Notes: generated by a model not told the origin, from the sequence alone. Shown: positions 52,034 through 62,357, counted from the stretch's first letter. The stretch: 64,000 nt of DNA from Drosophila pseudoobscura (GCF_009870125.1 NC_046679.1:23002001-23066000); one strand, 5' to 3'. Translations and numbers: made by a program.

Positions 52034-52337
52034 TATTCATTAGTATTAACAACATTAATATTCTTATTTTTCAAATTCAAATTTTGTGCTGCAGTGCTAC
52101 CAGTTCAAGAGAAAAAGATCAATCCCTCCCGTATCTTTATTCATTTAGGTTTTATTACGTTTTCTACCCTTACCTAAATGAAGGCCTTTGATGTTATTTT
52201 CAAAGAAATTCCTCTCCATATAATCTTTTAGAAGAAAGAACATTCATTAGTAAAACTATTTTTAAAATTTGTGCCTTAGTGCTGCCAGACCAAAAGAAAA
52301 AGATCAAGCCCTTGTAGTGCGGACAGTCTGGCAGCAC
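52034..52337. repeat. Local duplication with a 12-bp inverted repeat
   Basis: A block at 52081-52127 is repeated at 52266-52312 with about 9 mismatches in 47 positions, sharing AGTGCTRCCAG and GAAAAAGATCAA. Upstream of each lies ATTCATTAGTA. The second copy also starts a perfect inverted repeat: GTGCTGCCAGAC (52279-52290) against GTCTGGCAGCAC (52326-52337), with a 35-base loop. The setting is AT-rich and non-coding. Confidence 0.75.
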
Positions 52338-52588
52338 AATGTAAAAGTTTGTCCCCTATCCTGGGGGACGGTATATTTTGGTATATCGGTATAGAATGGT
52401 GTATTTGATCAATTTCATCAATCTATTCAATTTCCAATAAAAGCAAGTGTTTAAAATAAGCCAGTCAAGTAGAAAATCAATTCATTAATCGAATAAAACT
52501 ATGTGGGCATGGCTAAATGTTCAATATAGCTAGTAATAATCCACGGAATATCAAAAACGAAGAATATGTATAATAGAACTTGAATTTT
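52338..52588. other. AT-rich spacer with GGTATATTT-like motifs
   Basis: Contains GGTATATTTTGGTATATCGG at about 52370-52389 and a related GGTGTATTT at about 52398, in otherwise featureless AT-rich DNA. These resemble the repeated GGTATATTT stretches near many Drosophila promoters. No coding potential. Confidence 0.4.
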
Positions 52589-52648
52589 TCAGTATATTTA
52601 CGGTATATTTATAAAATGAGACGGTAGTTTTTGGTATAATTCTGGGGG
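52589..52648 (+). repeat. GGTATATTT block, copy 1
   Basis: Begins TCAGTATATTTACGG and ends TTCTGGGGGT. It matches 54357-54417 in the same orientation with about 8 differences in 61 positions. The two copies bracket the transposase relics. Confidence 0.8.
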
Positions 52649-52757
52649 TAACTCTTGCCGCTGTTCGTAACTTGAAGAAAATTTAAAAAAAAAGAAGCTA
52701 TTTTATAGAATTTTCATTAGCTTATTCAGTTTTGTGGCACTAGCTTCTGCTTCAAAT

Positions 52758-53057
52758 TCATACGACATGGTCGTACCAATTATGTGGCACTTCGCAGTAA
52801 AAACTGCATTTTCCAACTCTTCGCACGCCATACCTGTATATTAAATTAAAAACTAGTAATATCCTTTCATTGACAATAAAATTTTACCTTGTGCAGAGAA
52901 TTCTATTGGTCCTGCTTAGTTTCATGGAGCTACTTAGTTTTGTCTTCACCAGATTAACCTAGCTTAATACCCGCTCAATTTCCGCGATTGGCAACGGCAA
53001 TGATAGCATTATAATTGTCATATTAAATGCTTGTAAATGCTTGAAATATTTCCCGAA
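52758..53057 (-). pseudogene. hAT-like transposase C-terminal relic with an intron
   Basis: Read on the minus strand from 53057, the frame runs through LPLPIAEIERVLS, a TAG stop, VNLVKTKLSSSMKLSRTN and ILCT. This pattern resembles the hAT transposase dimerisation region and its domesticated relatives (LP-x-ERVFSQVN-x-KTK-R-x-L). A GTAAAA donor at 52887 and a CAG acceptor ending at 52834 remove 54 bases. They join in phase to RYGVRRVGKCSFYCEVP, which continues the family pattern, before a stop at 52758-52760. The TAG replaces what is usually Gln in this family. No N-terminal part was found upstream, where the frames are AT-rich and stop-filled. Family assignment rests on motif memory, not a search. 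Confidence 0.6.
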
Positions 53058-53489
53058 AAGAAGAAATAAAAAAAATTGCAGTGAAAAATATGTTCACAAA
53101 ATAAATCAAAGTTGAAGAAACTTGTAAATAAATTGAATTTTATAGAAATTGTGCACTCATTTTTGATGATCATCAAACCAAAAATCGAATATATGTCCAG
53201 CGTTGACTGAGACATTGGTTACGTAGACCGGGGATATGGTATATGTATCTGATAAGGAAAAATACTCCCAAACAACTGGAATGTTGACATTTGTTATGTT
53301 ATTTTAAGTCAATTTTTGTTAACTTAAACGCAACACACAATTACTATATATAGTTTGCAATCAGGCAAGGGTAAATACAAAGGCTCTTGAAACATTAGAC
53401 AAGTAAAGATTGCTCAATCCGATTGCGTACATCTGTTTCAACTTCTTAAAACATGTTATAATTACAAAATTTATAATTACAAAGCGACA

Positions 53490-54111
53490 TGGAAAGTAAT
53501 TGAAAAATTTCATGAATTTTGTCACCTAAGTTAAAGGAAAATCATATCAATCCACAGGGATATGAAAACATGAAAACCAATTCGGCCGTTAATATATTTT
53601 CGAATACGGTCAGCACAGGAATTAAAATGTTTCCTGATCGTGGCAGTTTTGAAGACAAAGATGCAGCCATCGCTAGATCAACGTTTTTAAAAAGTATGAA
53701 CGATGGTTTTGATGTATTGAACAATACATATTTCCGTGCCAACAAAAAATTCGTTTGTTATTTGGAAAAGATTAAATTCGGCCTGGAAAGGCTGAATCAG
53801 AGATCAAAGATATTGATCAAGTAAATACCAGGGGTTTCAATCAAGATTCCCTGGAAGAATATTTTGATAGTTTAAAGCGCAAAATTGGGTGTAAATATGG
53901 TGGCCCAATAGCAGCTCAGTTGGGTCAGCACCTGCCTCTAGAAATACCTGAAAAGGTAAATTTAAAGGAGAACGGTGGAAACCCAAAAACGTCAAGTTTG
54001 AATCGCCCAATTAATAAAATTGCAAAATTCGCTGCCGTGAGTGGGTCAAAAATAAAAAAGTATAAATTAGGCGTAGAGAAGTGGAGGAACAAAGGAAAAG
54101 GAAATGGATGA
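53490..54111 (+). pseudogene. P-element/THAP9-like transposase C-terminal relic
   Basis: Pieces in three frames read as one decayed protein. TWKVIEKFHEF (from 53490) runs into a stop. The next frame (53522-53821) has LKENHI, KTNSAVNIFSNTV, then FLKSMNDGFDVLNNTYF. A stop at 53822 is followed at once, in another frame, by RGFNQDSLEEYF and DSLKRKIG, open to TGA at 54109. These match the order of P-element/THAP9 transposase motifs (LTxKHI, MxVKxAxQxxSxSV, FxxxxNxxFDxxN, then LxQDxLExFF). About 70 residues that normally separate the FD..N and QD.LE motifs are missing. The THAP domain and catalytic core were not found, nor were terminal inverted repeats. It is a dead fragment next to an oppositely oriented hAT-like relic. 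Confidence 0.6.
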
Positions 54112-54356
54112 AGGAAGGGCACTTACTTATAACATTGGGCTATAATGCCAACAAAATAAAGTGCAATAGAAATGTGTAAATAGAAAATATTAACAAAAAA
54201 AAACCCGAAAATTCGCCCATTTATAAGAATATGCCAATGGCTGCAGAAATGTAGGCTGTCCGGTTTACCATTGATCTTCCGAAACAGTTCAAATATGTAT
54301 TATATGGTTTTAAATTGTTATTTCAAAACAACAATCACAAAATCGACTCACGTTTG

Positions 54357-54417
54357 TCAGTATATTTACGGTATATTTTTAAAACGAGACGGTATATTCC
54401 GGTATATTTCTGAGGGT
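54357..54417 (+). repeat. GGTATATTT block, copy 2
   Basis: TCAGTATATTTACGG followed by GAGACGGTATATTCCGG and TTCTGAGGGTCGA. Near copy of 52589-52648. The trailing GAGGGTC resembles the start of the GGTCACACT core-promoter motif, and the block lies about 640 bases before the ATG of the next gene. It may belong to that gene's promoter. Confidence 0.75.
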
Positions 54418-55051
54418 CGATGTCGATAGCCCACAGCTGCTTCTGATGAATGAACGTGTGCGGTAGTAAAAGCGTAAAACAGAGCAAAAAACGGAATTCG
54501 CAAAACCGTTTTCTTGTTGCCCCGCAGACATAATTTAATAAACAATTAAATGGTCTCAAATATTAGAGAATTATTTTCTGTTGGTGATAGCTGCCTGTAG
54601 AGACAATTTAAGGGGCTTCCTGGACCGGCGACACACAATGGAAATGGATGGGTAAAATAAAGGCAGCAAGCGAGTAGTGTAGTTGTAGCAGGAGTGTGTG
54701 TTTGTGTGCGTGTGAGGTGGTAGTGCGTGTGTAGTACGAACGAGCGTGTGTAAGGTAAACGCAAAACGGTGAAGCGAACCAGGGGAGGCAGCAAACACGC
54801 AAAAGAAGTCCCAAATTGTGAAAAAGAAAACAAAAAGAGAACTAATTTTGTGTTGGGGAGAAAAAAGACAAATGTAAAGTGAAGATGGAAAATGTGTGGT
54901 AAATGAGATAAGCGATTGCAGCCCCACCGCTAGAGCCGGGCATGTTAGTGCTACTGGTCCGAGGAGCAGAGGCAGAGCAGCATCCATCCAGAGCCACAGT
55001 CCTCCTGCCCTTTCCCCTGCCACAGCCCCAGGCCCAGCACGCACAGCAGTA
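54418..55051 (+). promoter_or_regulatory. Promoter and 5' leader of the 55052-56620 gene
   Basis: No TATA box is evident. Two upstream ATGs lie in the likely leader: ATG-TAA at 54872 and a five-codon frame at 54885-54902. The main frame is open from about 54878 but has no ATG until 55052. If translated from a non-ATG codon it would add about 52 Pro/Ala/Ser-rich residues. TG/TGTG-rich sequence occurs at 54690-54760. Confidence 0.45.
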
Positions 55052-56620
55052 ATGATGCTGGCCGCAGCCGGTCTACCGGCCTACGATGCCGGTAAGATCA
55101 ACAGCAACCCGAGCAACGGGACGGCCGGTGGCGTTGGTGGCACAGTGGGCACTCCCTCGGCAGTGGGTGCCTCGCGTCCCAGTGCTGCCAGTGCACTGAT
55201 GAAGACCCTATCCGTTCGACTGCATCGCGGCACCGAATTTATCAAGGATACCGTGCAGAAGGCCCTCGTCATGTCAGCGCCAGCACCCGTGGCCCCGGCC
55301 CCAGTCCCATCACCAGCCCCACCACCAGTTGGATCCGCTGTGCCGCCGGCAAAGCCCATAACGCTGACCAGTCAGACGCTGAAGCGGAAACTGGCCGGAG
55401 CGGGCGGCTTGATGGGCTGCGGCCCGAGTCGCATTACATCGATCACCGCCAGCTCGAGCAGTGGACGCTTCATTCTGGCCCATGCCAACAGGAAGCCCGC
55501 TAGCCAGGTGCCGACGGAGGCGTACCTTAAGGTCTACACGGTGGCACCCACTGAACTGCATCGCTCGGCAGCGGCCCGCGTACGTAATCCCAGCACTGAT
55601 AGCTTACTCATGGATCTATGCCAGTTTAAGCCCATCCGGCCCATGCCTTTAACGCCAATAAAAATGTAAGTCTTGTTGATCTATTTGGGGAATCGATTAA
55701 ACAATATACTCAAAATCTCTATCGCTCTTTGCTCTGGCAGCAACAAATTCCGCGGCTTTGAACTGAAACGACCCAAATTTGTGCCCGCCGTGAATGACAG
55801 CGAAGACGAGGACGACGACGAGGATGATCCAGAGTCACTCCAAAAACCAAAGCCTAGGTGAGTATTGAGCATAATGGTCAGGAGCACCGTATTGAGTAAG
55901 TCTTTTGTTTGGTTCCTCAGCTCCGTGATATTGCTGCCGCATAAGGGTTCGGCGTTTGTGCCGATGCCCTATATAGCGAGCCCCAACACCACCGCCGCCG
56001 CCGCAATCACCGCAACCGCCACCGGCACCGCCACCAGGAGCAGATCTCGCTCACACAACACTCACACCTCAGGCACAAGCGCAGACGAGCCCAAGCCAAA
56101 GCGTCGTCGTCGCGGTCCGCTGCTCACAGCCAGGCGACGCCGCACAAGAGCTGCTGCTGCTTTTGGGGCGCCCCCACCAGTCAACACATCAGCCTCTCCA
56201 GAAGAAGTAGCAGCCAAACCTGTAGCTCCTGTCAAACGCAGGGCAGCCACAAAGAGTGGACCAGCGAAACGCAGTCGTGCTGCAGCTGCCAATCCCACGC
56301 CAGTCGTTGCCACATCAACCTCGCCGGATGAAGCATCCAAGGCGCCTGGCAAACGCAAATCATCAACGAAAAGGGAACCAGCGAAACGCAGTCGTGCCGC
56401 AGCTCTCGCAGCTGCCAATCCCACACCAGTCACCACATCCACCTCTCCGGGAAGAGCACCCCGCGCACGGGGTAAACGCAAGACGGCCCCAGCCGAAGGC
56501 CCACAAAACGCAAAACGCAGCTGTCGTGGCTCCTCTCCAGCTCGTCCCTCGCCACCCATGACGCGTCAACGGGCCCGTAAACAGATCTCCGCCAGCAGCT
56601 GCCATAGTGGCAGCACTTAA
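55052..56620 (+). CDS. Basic, repeat-containing protein of unknown function, 476 aa
   Basis: Three exons (55052-55665, 55741-55857, 55921-56620) join in phase across 75-bp and 63-bp GT-AG introns into 477 codons including the stop. The N-terminal exon is rich in Ala, Pro, Ser and Gly but has an ordered-looking stretch (LMKTLSVRLHRGTEFIKDTV, about residues 49-68). It ends with FKPIRPMPLTPIK. Exon 2 has FRGFELKRPKF and an acidic run (SEDEDDDEDD). Exon 3 is very basic, with three imperfect repeats of KR-x-RAA and NPTPV-x-TSTSP type, resembling histone H1-like tails. A nuclear, chromatin- or DNA-associated role is plausible from composition only. I do not recognise the orthologue. AATAAA at 58032 would give a 1.4-kb 3' UTR. 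Start chosen at the first of two ATGs (MMLAAAGLPAYD). Confidence 0.8.
56170..56540 (+). repeat. Internal coding repeats, about 40 codons each
   Basis: Successive units share CCAGCGAAACGCAGTCGTGC and the downstream GCTGCCAATCCCAC block, encoding PAKRSRAA and AANPTPV followed by TSTSP. Three units are visible, the first and third degenerate. DNA identity between units 1 and 2 is higher than needed for protein similarity, suggesting fairly recent expansion or conversion. Confidence 0.75.
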
Positions 56621-58037
56621 GTTTCATCCACAATCATCTCGGATGTTCGTTCAGTGGAACGTAATCCGATGCGGCAGTAGCAACAATGGGAAAACTCTCC
56701 AAGTTCTAAGTCTTTTGGTTCTAGTTACTGTTTATGGCGAAGTCGTCTTCGAAAGCGCCTATTCGTGTGGCATTGTTCTGTAAAAGTGGGAGTGTAATGT
56801 AAACCCATCTCCATTCTGTAAGAACCATTTCTCCGAAAGGTTTTTGTTTAAGAGTTTGCCATTCAATGCATTGTTCTAGAGAAGACTAGGCTTTACCACT
56901 TTCCGATAGATATTCGGTTTTACTTTCAGCCAAAGAGCGGGCTGAGAGAGATAGACATCCAGGCCTTACTTTCCCCACATTCAAGAGAAAGATCCAGGCT
57001 TTACTTTCCCCCATTTTCACTTTCCTTGAGTAGATACTAGATATATATGTTGCGGCATCAAAATCATTATGACTTGGTCTTCAAGACTGATATAACAACA
57101 AAGAATCCACTAACGAATAACGAATATATGATATGATACTGATAATGATATGTATGCAAAAAAGAAAACAGAAGATTCAAGAATTTATGTTTAGCCACAG
57201 TCCTCATTAAAACGAAGAACTTTAAGCAGAAAAAGTATTAAATGTATAAAGAAACAAAACCATGTAAAATGTAAGCCATTCCTGATATTCATATTTCAAA
57301 TGAACAAGTGTTTTATTTTATTTTATTTTGTTGTAACCATGATTATGATTATTTGTATTTGTTCGATGTACAAACAGAAAAATTGCAATGCTTTCGATTC
57401 GATTTTTTTCTATATATGTTGGCCTTTGAGGCAAAAAGATATCGATATCGAGATATGAGAGAGAGTTAGGAGAAAATTGAGAACAGGTAGATGAAGATGA
57501 AAAAGATCATGTAAACGCCACAACTACAATTAATTTTCCTACTTTAATTAAGTTTGTTAGAATTTATAGCTTAGAAAAAAAAAACAAAAACAAAACTAAA
57601 CGATCCATTCATTAATCTAAATATAATAATAATATAATACTACCTAAATCTATCTGTAAGAGCAGCATATACATATATTTAGAGGTCAAATCAACTGTGT
57701 GTTGTGATATGAACTAATTTATAATACCAAGCAAAAGACAACCAACCAACCAACCGACCCCCCAAATGATAAATTGCTTGATCCCAGACAACACATATCC
57801 ATCCCACTCTCAGTCTCGCAGAAACCACATTCATAGCAGAACAGATGCAGAAAACGTTGATATCATTAAAAAGTAGTGAAGGAAAAAAAAAAACAAAATC
57901 CAAAATTAAAATTTTCAAAACAAAAACCATGAAAAATTATAAAGAATTAGCCATAAGCTAAAGACAATTTCCAGAGATTCCAAACAAAAGCAAAATTACT
58001 TAAACACACAGCGAGTTGTATGCGATGCGTCAATAAA
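56621..58037 (+). other. Probable long 3' UTR of the 55052-56620 gene
   Basis: AT-rich, stop-filled DNA with A-runs, TTTTATTTTATTTT (57309 onward) and many TATAT motifs. It ends at an AATAAA (58032-58037). No coding frame on either strand is supported. The extent is inferred from the first strong signal. Confidence 0.45.
58032..58037 (+). terminator. Candidate polyadenylation signal
   Basis: First canonical AATAAA on the plus strand after the stop at 56620. Convergent with the BBS5 signal at 58468-58473. Confidence 0.45.
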
Positions 58038-58467
58038 AATCCCTAAAAATATTTACAACACTATCCATTTGATTGATGTACGGACATAAGTGTGCTTCCA
58101 TCTTCAATCTTTTTTTATACCTTGCTATTCCTTCAATATCTTTTCTTGAAATATGCGAAATCTTCGATCCAATGATTGATTTCAATTACAGTCCTTAAAC
58201 TTTCAGTTTCCTTAAATGTTCTTTCTTTAAATCATTTCGTATCATCAATTTCACTTCAATTTTTGTTCTGGAAGAAGAAATCTTCTTTTAATTGCAGAAA
58301 TCTTTGACGAAATCCTTCCGTATTATCTGTATTAACATTGTCTTCGGCTTCGACTGAACTTTCTTGGATTTCATGCTGAATGCCCTTGCCCTTGCCCTTA
58401 AATGTATCTTTCCAAAATCTTTAGTTAAATCTTTGCTTTCCAATGTATATTTCAATCTAATCTATAC

Positions 58468-58473
58468 TTTATT
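58468..58473 (-). terminator. BBS5: Candidate BBS5 polyadenylation signal
   Basis: AATAAA on the minus strand, 115 bases past the BBS5 stop. Confidence 0.5.
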
Positions 58474-58587
58474 AACTTAAGAGAAATCTTGTTTGTTTTC
58501 AATAATATACTTCTATTTATGTAAATATTACCTGCCATTCTTTCAAATTACTTTTCTGTCTATATTTCTTTTGATCTCTCTTCCAGA

Positions 58588-59975
58588 TCACTCCTCGAAA
58601 GTCTCCATTTTGGTGGGCATGACATTCCACAGATCCTGCAGCTTGTATCCCTCCCGTATGCGCTCCATGGCAAAGCCCAGCTCCTTGCAATACACCGGCT
58701 CCCTGTCCGACTGATCCGTATTGTTGTTCGACACACAACCCTCCGCCAGATAGCTATTCAGTTTGGTATTGATTTCGCGCTCTTGCCGCTCGTCCAGCTC
58801 CTCGAAATTCTCGATCTTGAATTGCGTGGCCTGGGCCGCCTCCTCGGCGGCATCCGCCAATCGCTGGCGTGCATCCTGGGCATCGTAGTGGATCCCAAAG
58901 TTCGGCTGCTCTATGTAGACGGTGTGCAGCGAACAGAGCTCCTTGAAGAGTTCGTTCAGCCGGTCGGCGGGATCGATGCGGAAGCCGAGTACATAGCCGC
59001 CTCCAGTCTCGGCCGTTTGGATGACCAATGCAGGACCATACTTCGACTCTCGGACACGTAGCTGGAAAGGGAAATGCAGTGGGAGATTGGGAAGATTCGA
59101 GCCAGAAGGATGATTAAACTCACGCTTTCAATCTGAAGATAGGGCAGGCTGATGTTAAAGGTCTCATTGGCATCAGCGAACCACACAAGACGTATGTTGG
59201 AGACAACAAAGCTGCCAAGATTTCCCTGATCGCTGGATAGATTCCAGACGCCCTGTACCTGGCTATAGACCTGCTCATCGGGCAGGATAATCAGTTGTCC
59301 AGAGAGTACGATGGCTCCTCGCAGCTTTAGGTCGCGATAGAGATACGTGCGCTGATATAATCTACAGGGAAACATCTGACATGAAGAGAGTTTTATAAGA
59401 GATTGCCCCGTATTCCACTTACTGATACACATCAAAGACGCTGGCAAAGATGGGCTGTTCACGGCGCGCCGTCTCCCCGGACACATCCGTGAAGAGGAAC
59501 TCGAAACGCGTCTCATTGCTGATGGCCAGAATGTACAATGCCTGACTGGGCATCCTGCCCTTGGAGTGCATGTGCACAATGCGGGTATTGGTGTTTCCAA
59601 ACCTAGCAAACCCAATGGCTGAAAAGTGGAGAGAGCGCCTTCAGTCTGATGTCCTAGAATCCCAGCATAGTTACTCACATAAATTGTACTTTTTGTGAAC
59701 CAAGGAATGCCAAATCACTCGAAGATTGGTGACCATTAGGCGGCCCGTGTCCCCGGGATTTCCCTTGCTGTCCTCAATGTGATAGATGTAGTCCAGCACC
59801 TTCTCTCCGGTGCGTAGTCGAGTGTGCCTGGAATTTATATATCCACATATCTCTCTCTCTCTCTCTCTCGCTGGATGACTTACAGATGAGGCGTATCAAA
59901 CTTGACATCCTTGTCCTCCCAAAGAAGCTGCAGCTGTGGCTGCTGGCCATCGGTCTGTCCCAGAGATTTCAACAT
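58588..59975 (-). CDS. BBS5: Bardet-Biedl syndrome 5 protein homologue, BBSome subunit
   Basis: Five exons on the minus strand (59975-59884, 59827-59679, 59618-59423, 59361-59124, 59061-58588) join in phase to 382 residues. All introns are GT-AG and 56-62 bp long. The protein aligns by eye with human BBS5 from LWEDKDVKFD near the N-terminus through GRLMVTNLRVIWHS, NETRFEFLF, GVWNLSSDQGNLGSF and SNIRLVWFAD to GGGYVLGFRIDP. It ends with EPVYCKELGFAMERIREGYKLQDLWNVM. These cover the two PH-like (DM16) domains that bind phosphoinositides in the BBSome coat, which sorts membrane proteins at cilia. In flies, ciliated cells are sensory neurons and sperm. The insert before the C-terminus is longer than in human. 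A palindromic RFX X-box lies 48 bp upstream of the ATG. Confidence 0.95.
59828..59883 (-). other. BBS5: BBS5 intron 1, GA-repeat intron without a pyrimidine tract
   Basis: The 56-bp intron is largely a GA dinucleotide run on the transcribed sense (CT at 59851-59869 on the plus strand), followed by an AT-rich stretch and TTCCAG. The usual polypyrimidine tract is absent. The exon junction is still in phase and the protein continues across it. Confidence 0.85.
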
Positions 59976-60870
59976 TTTAAGAATGAAATTTCCACTTTTG
60001 TTGTGTCTTCCTCCTTAAAACCGTTGCTAGGCAACTTTGTATACCCTTTGAAAGGTTATTATTGCCTTTAACAGAAGCTTTTCATTCAATTAAGCTACGA
60101 TGTAGCTTTAATTCAAAAATCTCAAGTCTGTTCATCTCTTCACTATGTTTCGATTTTGATGGCAGTCCAGCAATATACGAGCGGGAACCTTGTAAATAAA
60201 ATTTCATACCCGATACTGAGTTAATTATAAATGTATGTAGCCTTATGATTTATGTATCCTATAAAATATAATTTATAATATATATTGTCATCAGTGATGG
60301 AAGCCTGTACGACCAAGTTGCCAGCAAAGGTTACCCGACGTCCCTTAGACGGTAAGCACACGATCCTCCTAGTTGTTGTTTTTATCCTTTTGCAGTTGTA
60401 TCCTTGGGAAGCAACTTCCCAGTGAAATGCTTTACCTCCTGATTCCACCTAATGACCTATTTGAATAGAATTCAGAGCAATTAATTCCAAATTTTGTATT
60501 TTCATACATATATGTACGTATATATTTGACTAAACTGTAGAATAATAAGTACAAAACTTATGCTCTGCTTACTCGTATCAAAGTAGAAAAGGTTCGGCTG
60601 ATCATATACTTATACTCAGACTATAAGTCAAGATTCCCCAAGAGGAAATGGTGCCTTAATTTATATAGAATAGCAAAGCTAAATTGGAAATGTTTCTCAT
60701 TGATTCTCGTTCATTGTTTAGAATATTGCAAATCGTTTGGCTTAAACATTAGGACTTTCATTCGGGGGACAGACAGTGGCAACAGAAGGCAATTCGTGTG
60801 GACAAATGTCGAATACCGAAACGAAACTAATTCATACTTAGACTACAGCTTAAAGTGAGGAAGATCCCTC
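59976..60870. other. BBS5 upstream region and Gmppb 3' flank
   Basis: About 0.9 kb of AT-rich DNA. Near BBS5 it holds the X-box (60023-60035). The remainder should include the Gmppb 3' UTR. I could not assign a clear minus-strand AATAAA. Frames inside are short and unconvincing. Confidence 0.5.
60023..60035. promoter_or_regulatory. Palindromic RFX X-box, GTTGCTAGGCAAC
   Basis: GTTGCT-A-GGCAAC fits the X-box consensus RYYNYY-N-RRNRAC exactly and is nearly self-complementary. It lies 48 bp upstream of the BBS5 start codon. X-boxes bound by RFX factors in BBS and other cilia genes are well established in worm and fly. Confidence 0.85.
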
Positions 60871-62357
60871 TCACATGATGATCTGTGGCTCGGGCACACT
60901 GGCCGCAATGCTTTTGTGGGGCAGCACTTGGCCCCCATTCACATAGAGCTCATCCTTTACAATCACATCTTCGCCCAGCACTGTGATGCCCTCGATCCGC
61001 ACCCAACGACCCACGGTCGAGCGCCAGCCTACGATGCAGGAGTCTAGCCAGGAGTGGGAGCGTACAATGGCACCTTTTAGTATGGTGGCACGCTTGATGC
61101 ACACCCCATCCTCTATGATTACATCTGGTCCGATGGTTACATTTGGCCCAATTCGGCAGCCTTCGCCTATCGTGGCTGTGGGATCCACCAGTACATTGCC
61201 GACGACTCCTGGTCCAGTGTACAGCTTCGGTGATTGCTTCTGACGCAGCGAGCTCAGGTAGAGGCACATGCCTAGAAGAGATATGCAGGAAGAGGGAGAT
61301 CAATAATTGTCTTCTGTTCCTATCTGGAGGAGGGGTCTTCCCACGCGCGTAATCTACCTAATGAGCCTCCACTCAAACACTCAAACAAAAATCGCTCTAT
61401 CAAACATTCTACGCGGTATTAGTTCTTCCGAGAAACTTACAAGGAAAAGATAAATCAAACTCGAAAGAAACCAAAACATGATTAAAGAACGCACGACACT
61501 ACGGTTGGCGATAAGGGTAATGAGGCAATTGAAGATAGGCTCCGAGACCCAGTCCACCACCAGTAATTCAGTGAGTCATCCTACCTGTCAGAAAATCTTT
61601 GGGCTGCCCAATGTCCATCCAGAAGCCGGTCAGATCCATGGCATACAGCTCCTGTTGCTCTGCCATGGCCGGAAATACCTCCTTCTCGATGGATGTGGGC
61701 TTGACCTCAATCCTCTCGAGCACCGATGGATTGAAGATGTAGATGCCGGCATTGATTTTGTTGCTGACAAACTCCTGCGGCTTCTCGATAAAGTTCTTTA
61801 TGCAGCCGTCCTCGTCGTACAGCACCACACCATATTTGGAAGGCTCCTCCACCTTGGTCACGACTATTGTCCCCTCTTTGCCGTGATTTCGATGAAACTG
61901 CACCAGCTGCTTGAAGGGGAAATCACAGATCACATCCGAGTTAAGCACAAAAAAGGGTTCGGGACTGGCAGACAGTATCGATTTGGCCAGGGCCAGTGGT
62001 CCTGCTGTTCCTAGGGGTTCCGTTTCATGGGAGAATATCAATTCCACGCCCAGTTTGTCTGCCTCCACCTTCAACTCCTTCTCCATTTGCTCAGCCCTAT
62101 AGCTGACGGCGAGTATGACCTGAATGAGCCAATTATTGGTTTATATAAATATATTACTCATAGTATTGCTCACTCACCTGACGGCAGCCGGCATCGACAA
62201 GTGCCTCCAGCTGGTGCAACAGAATTGGCTTATTGGCGAACTCCACCAGCGGCTTGGGCGTGCTGAGGGTGAGCGGGCGCAGACGGGTGCCATAGCCACC
62301 GACCAAGATGAGGGCACGGGTGCCATTGCCGACAGTTGTGTTGGGAGAACCGCACAT
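60871..62357 (-). CDS. Gmppb: Mannose-1-phosphate guanylyltransferase beta (GDP-mannose pyrophosphorylase B)
   Basis: Three exons on the minus strand (62357-62178, 62119-61585, 61271-60871) join in phase to 371 residues, the expected size. The enzyme makes GDP-mannose from mannose-1-phosphate and GTP in the cytosol for N-glycans, O-mannose glycans and GPI anchors. The N-terminal nucleotidyltransferase domain has the signature [11 protein letters not shown] (residues 20-30) with TPKPLVEF downstream, then [16 protein letters not shown] and the [11 protein letters not shown] segment. The C-terminal third is a left-handed beta-helix of hexapeptide repeats ([20 protein letters not shown] and on), ending in PEPQIIM. 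Near-identical to D. melanogaster CG1129 as I know it. Introns are 58 and 313 bp. It is head-to-head with the ZAD gene. Confidence 0.96.

Noticed and set aside
54896-55051. 52-residue N-terminal extension of the 55052 gene starting at GTG
   Set aside because: No ATG is available in that frame. A non-ATG start would need direct evidence, so it is kept only as a note.
56062-56559. 165-codon minus-strand frame
   Set aside because: Antisense of the basic repeat exon, with low-complexity Ala/Arg/Gly composition.
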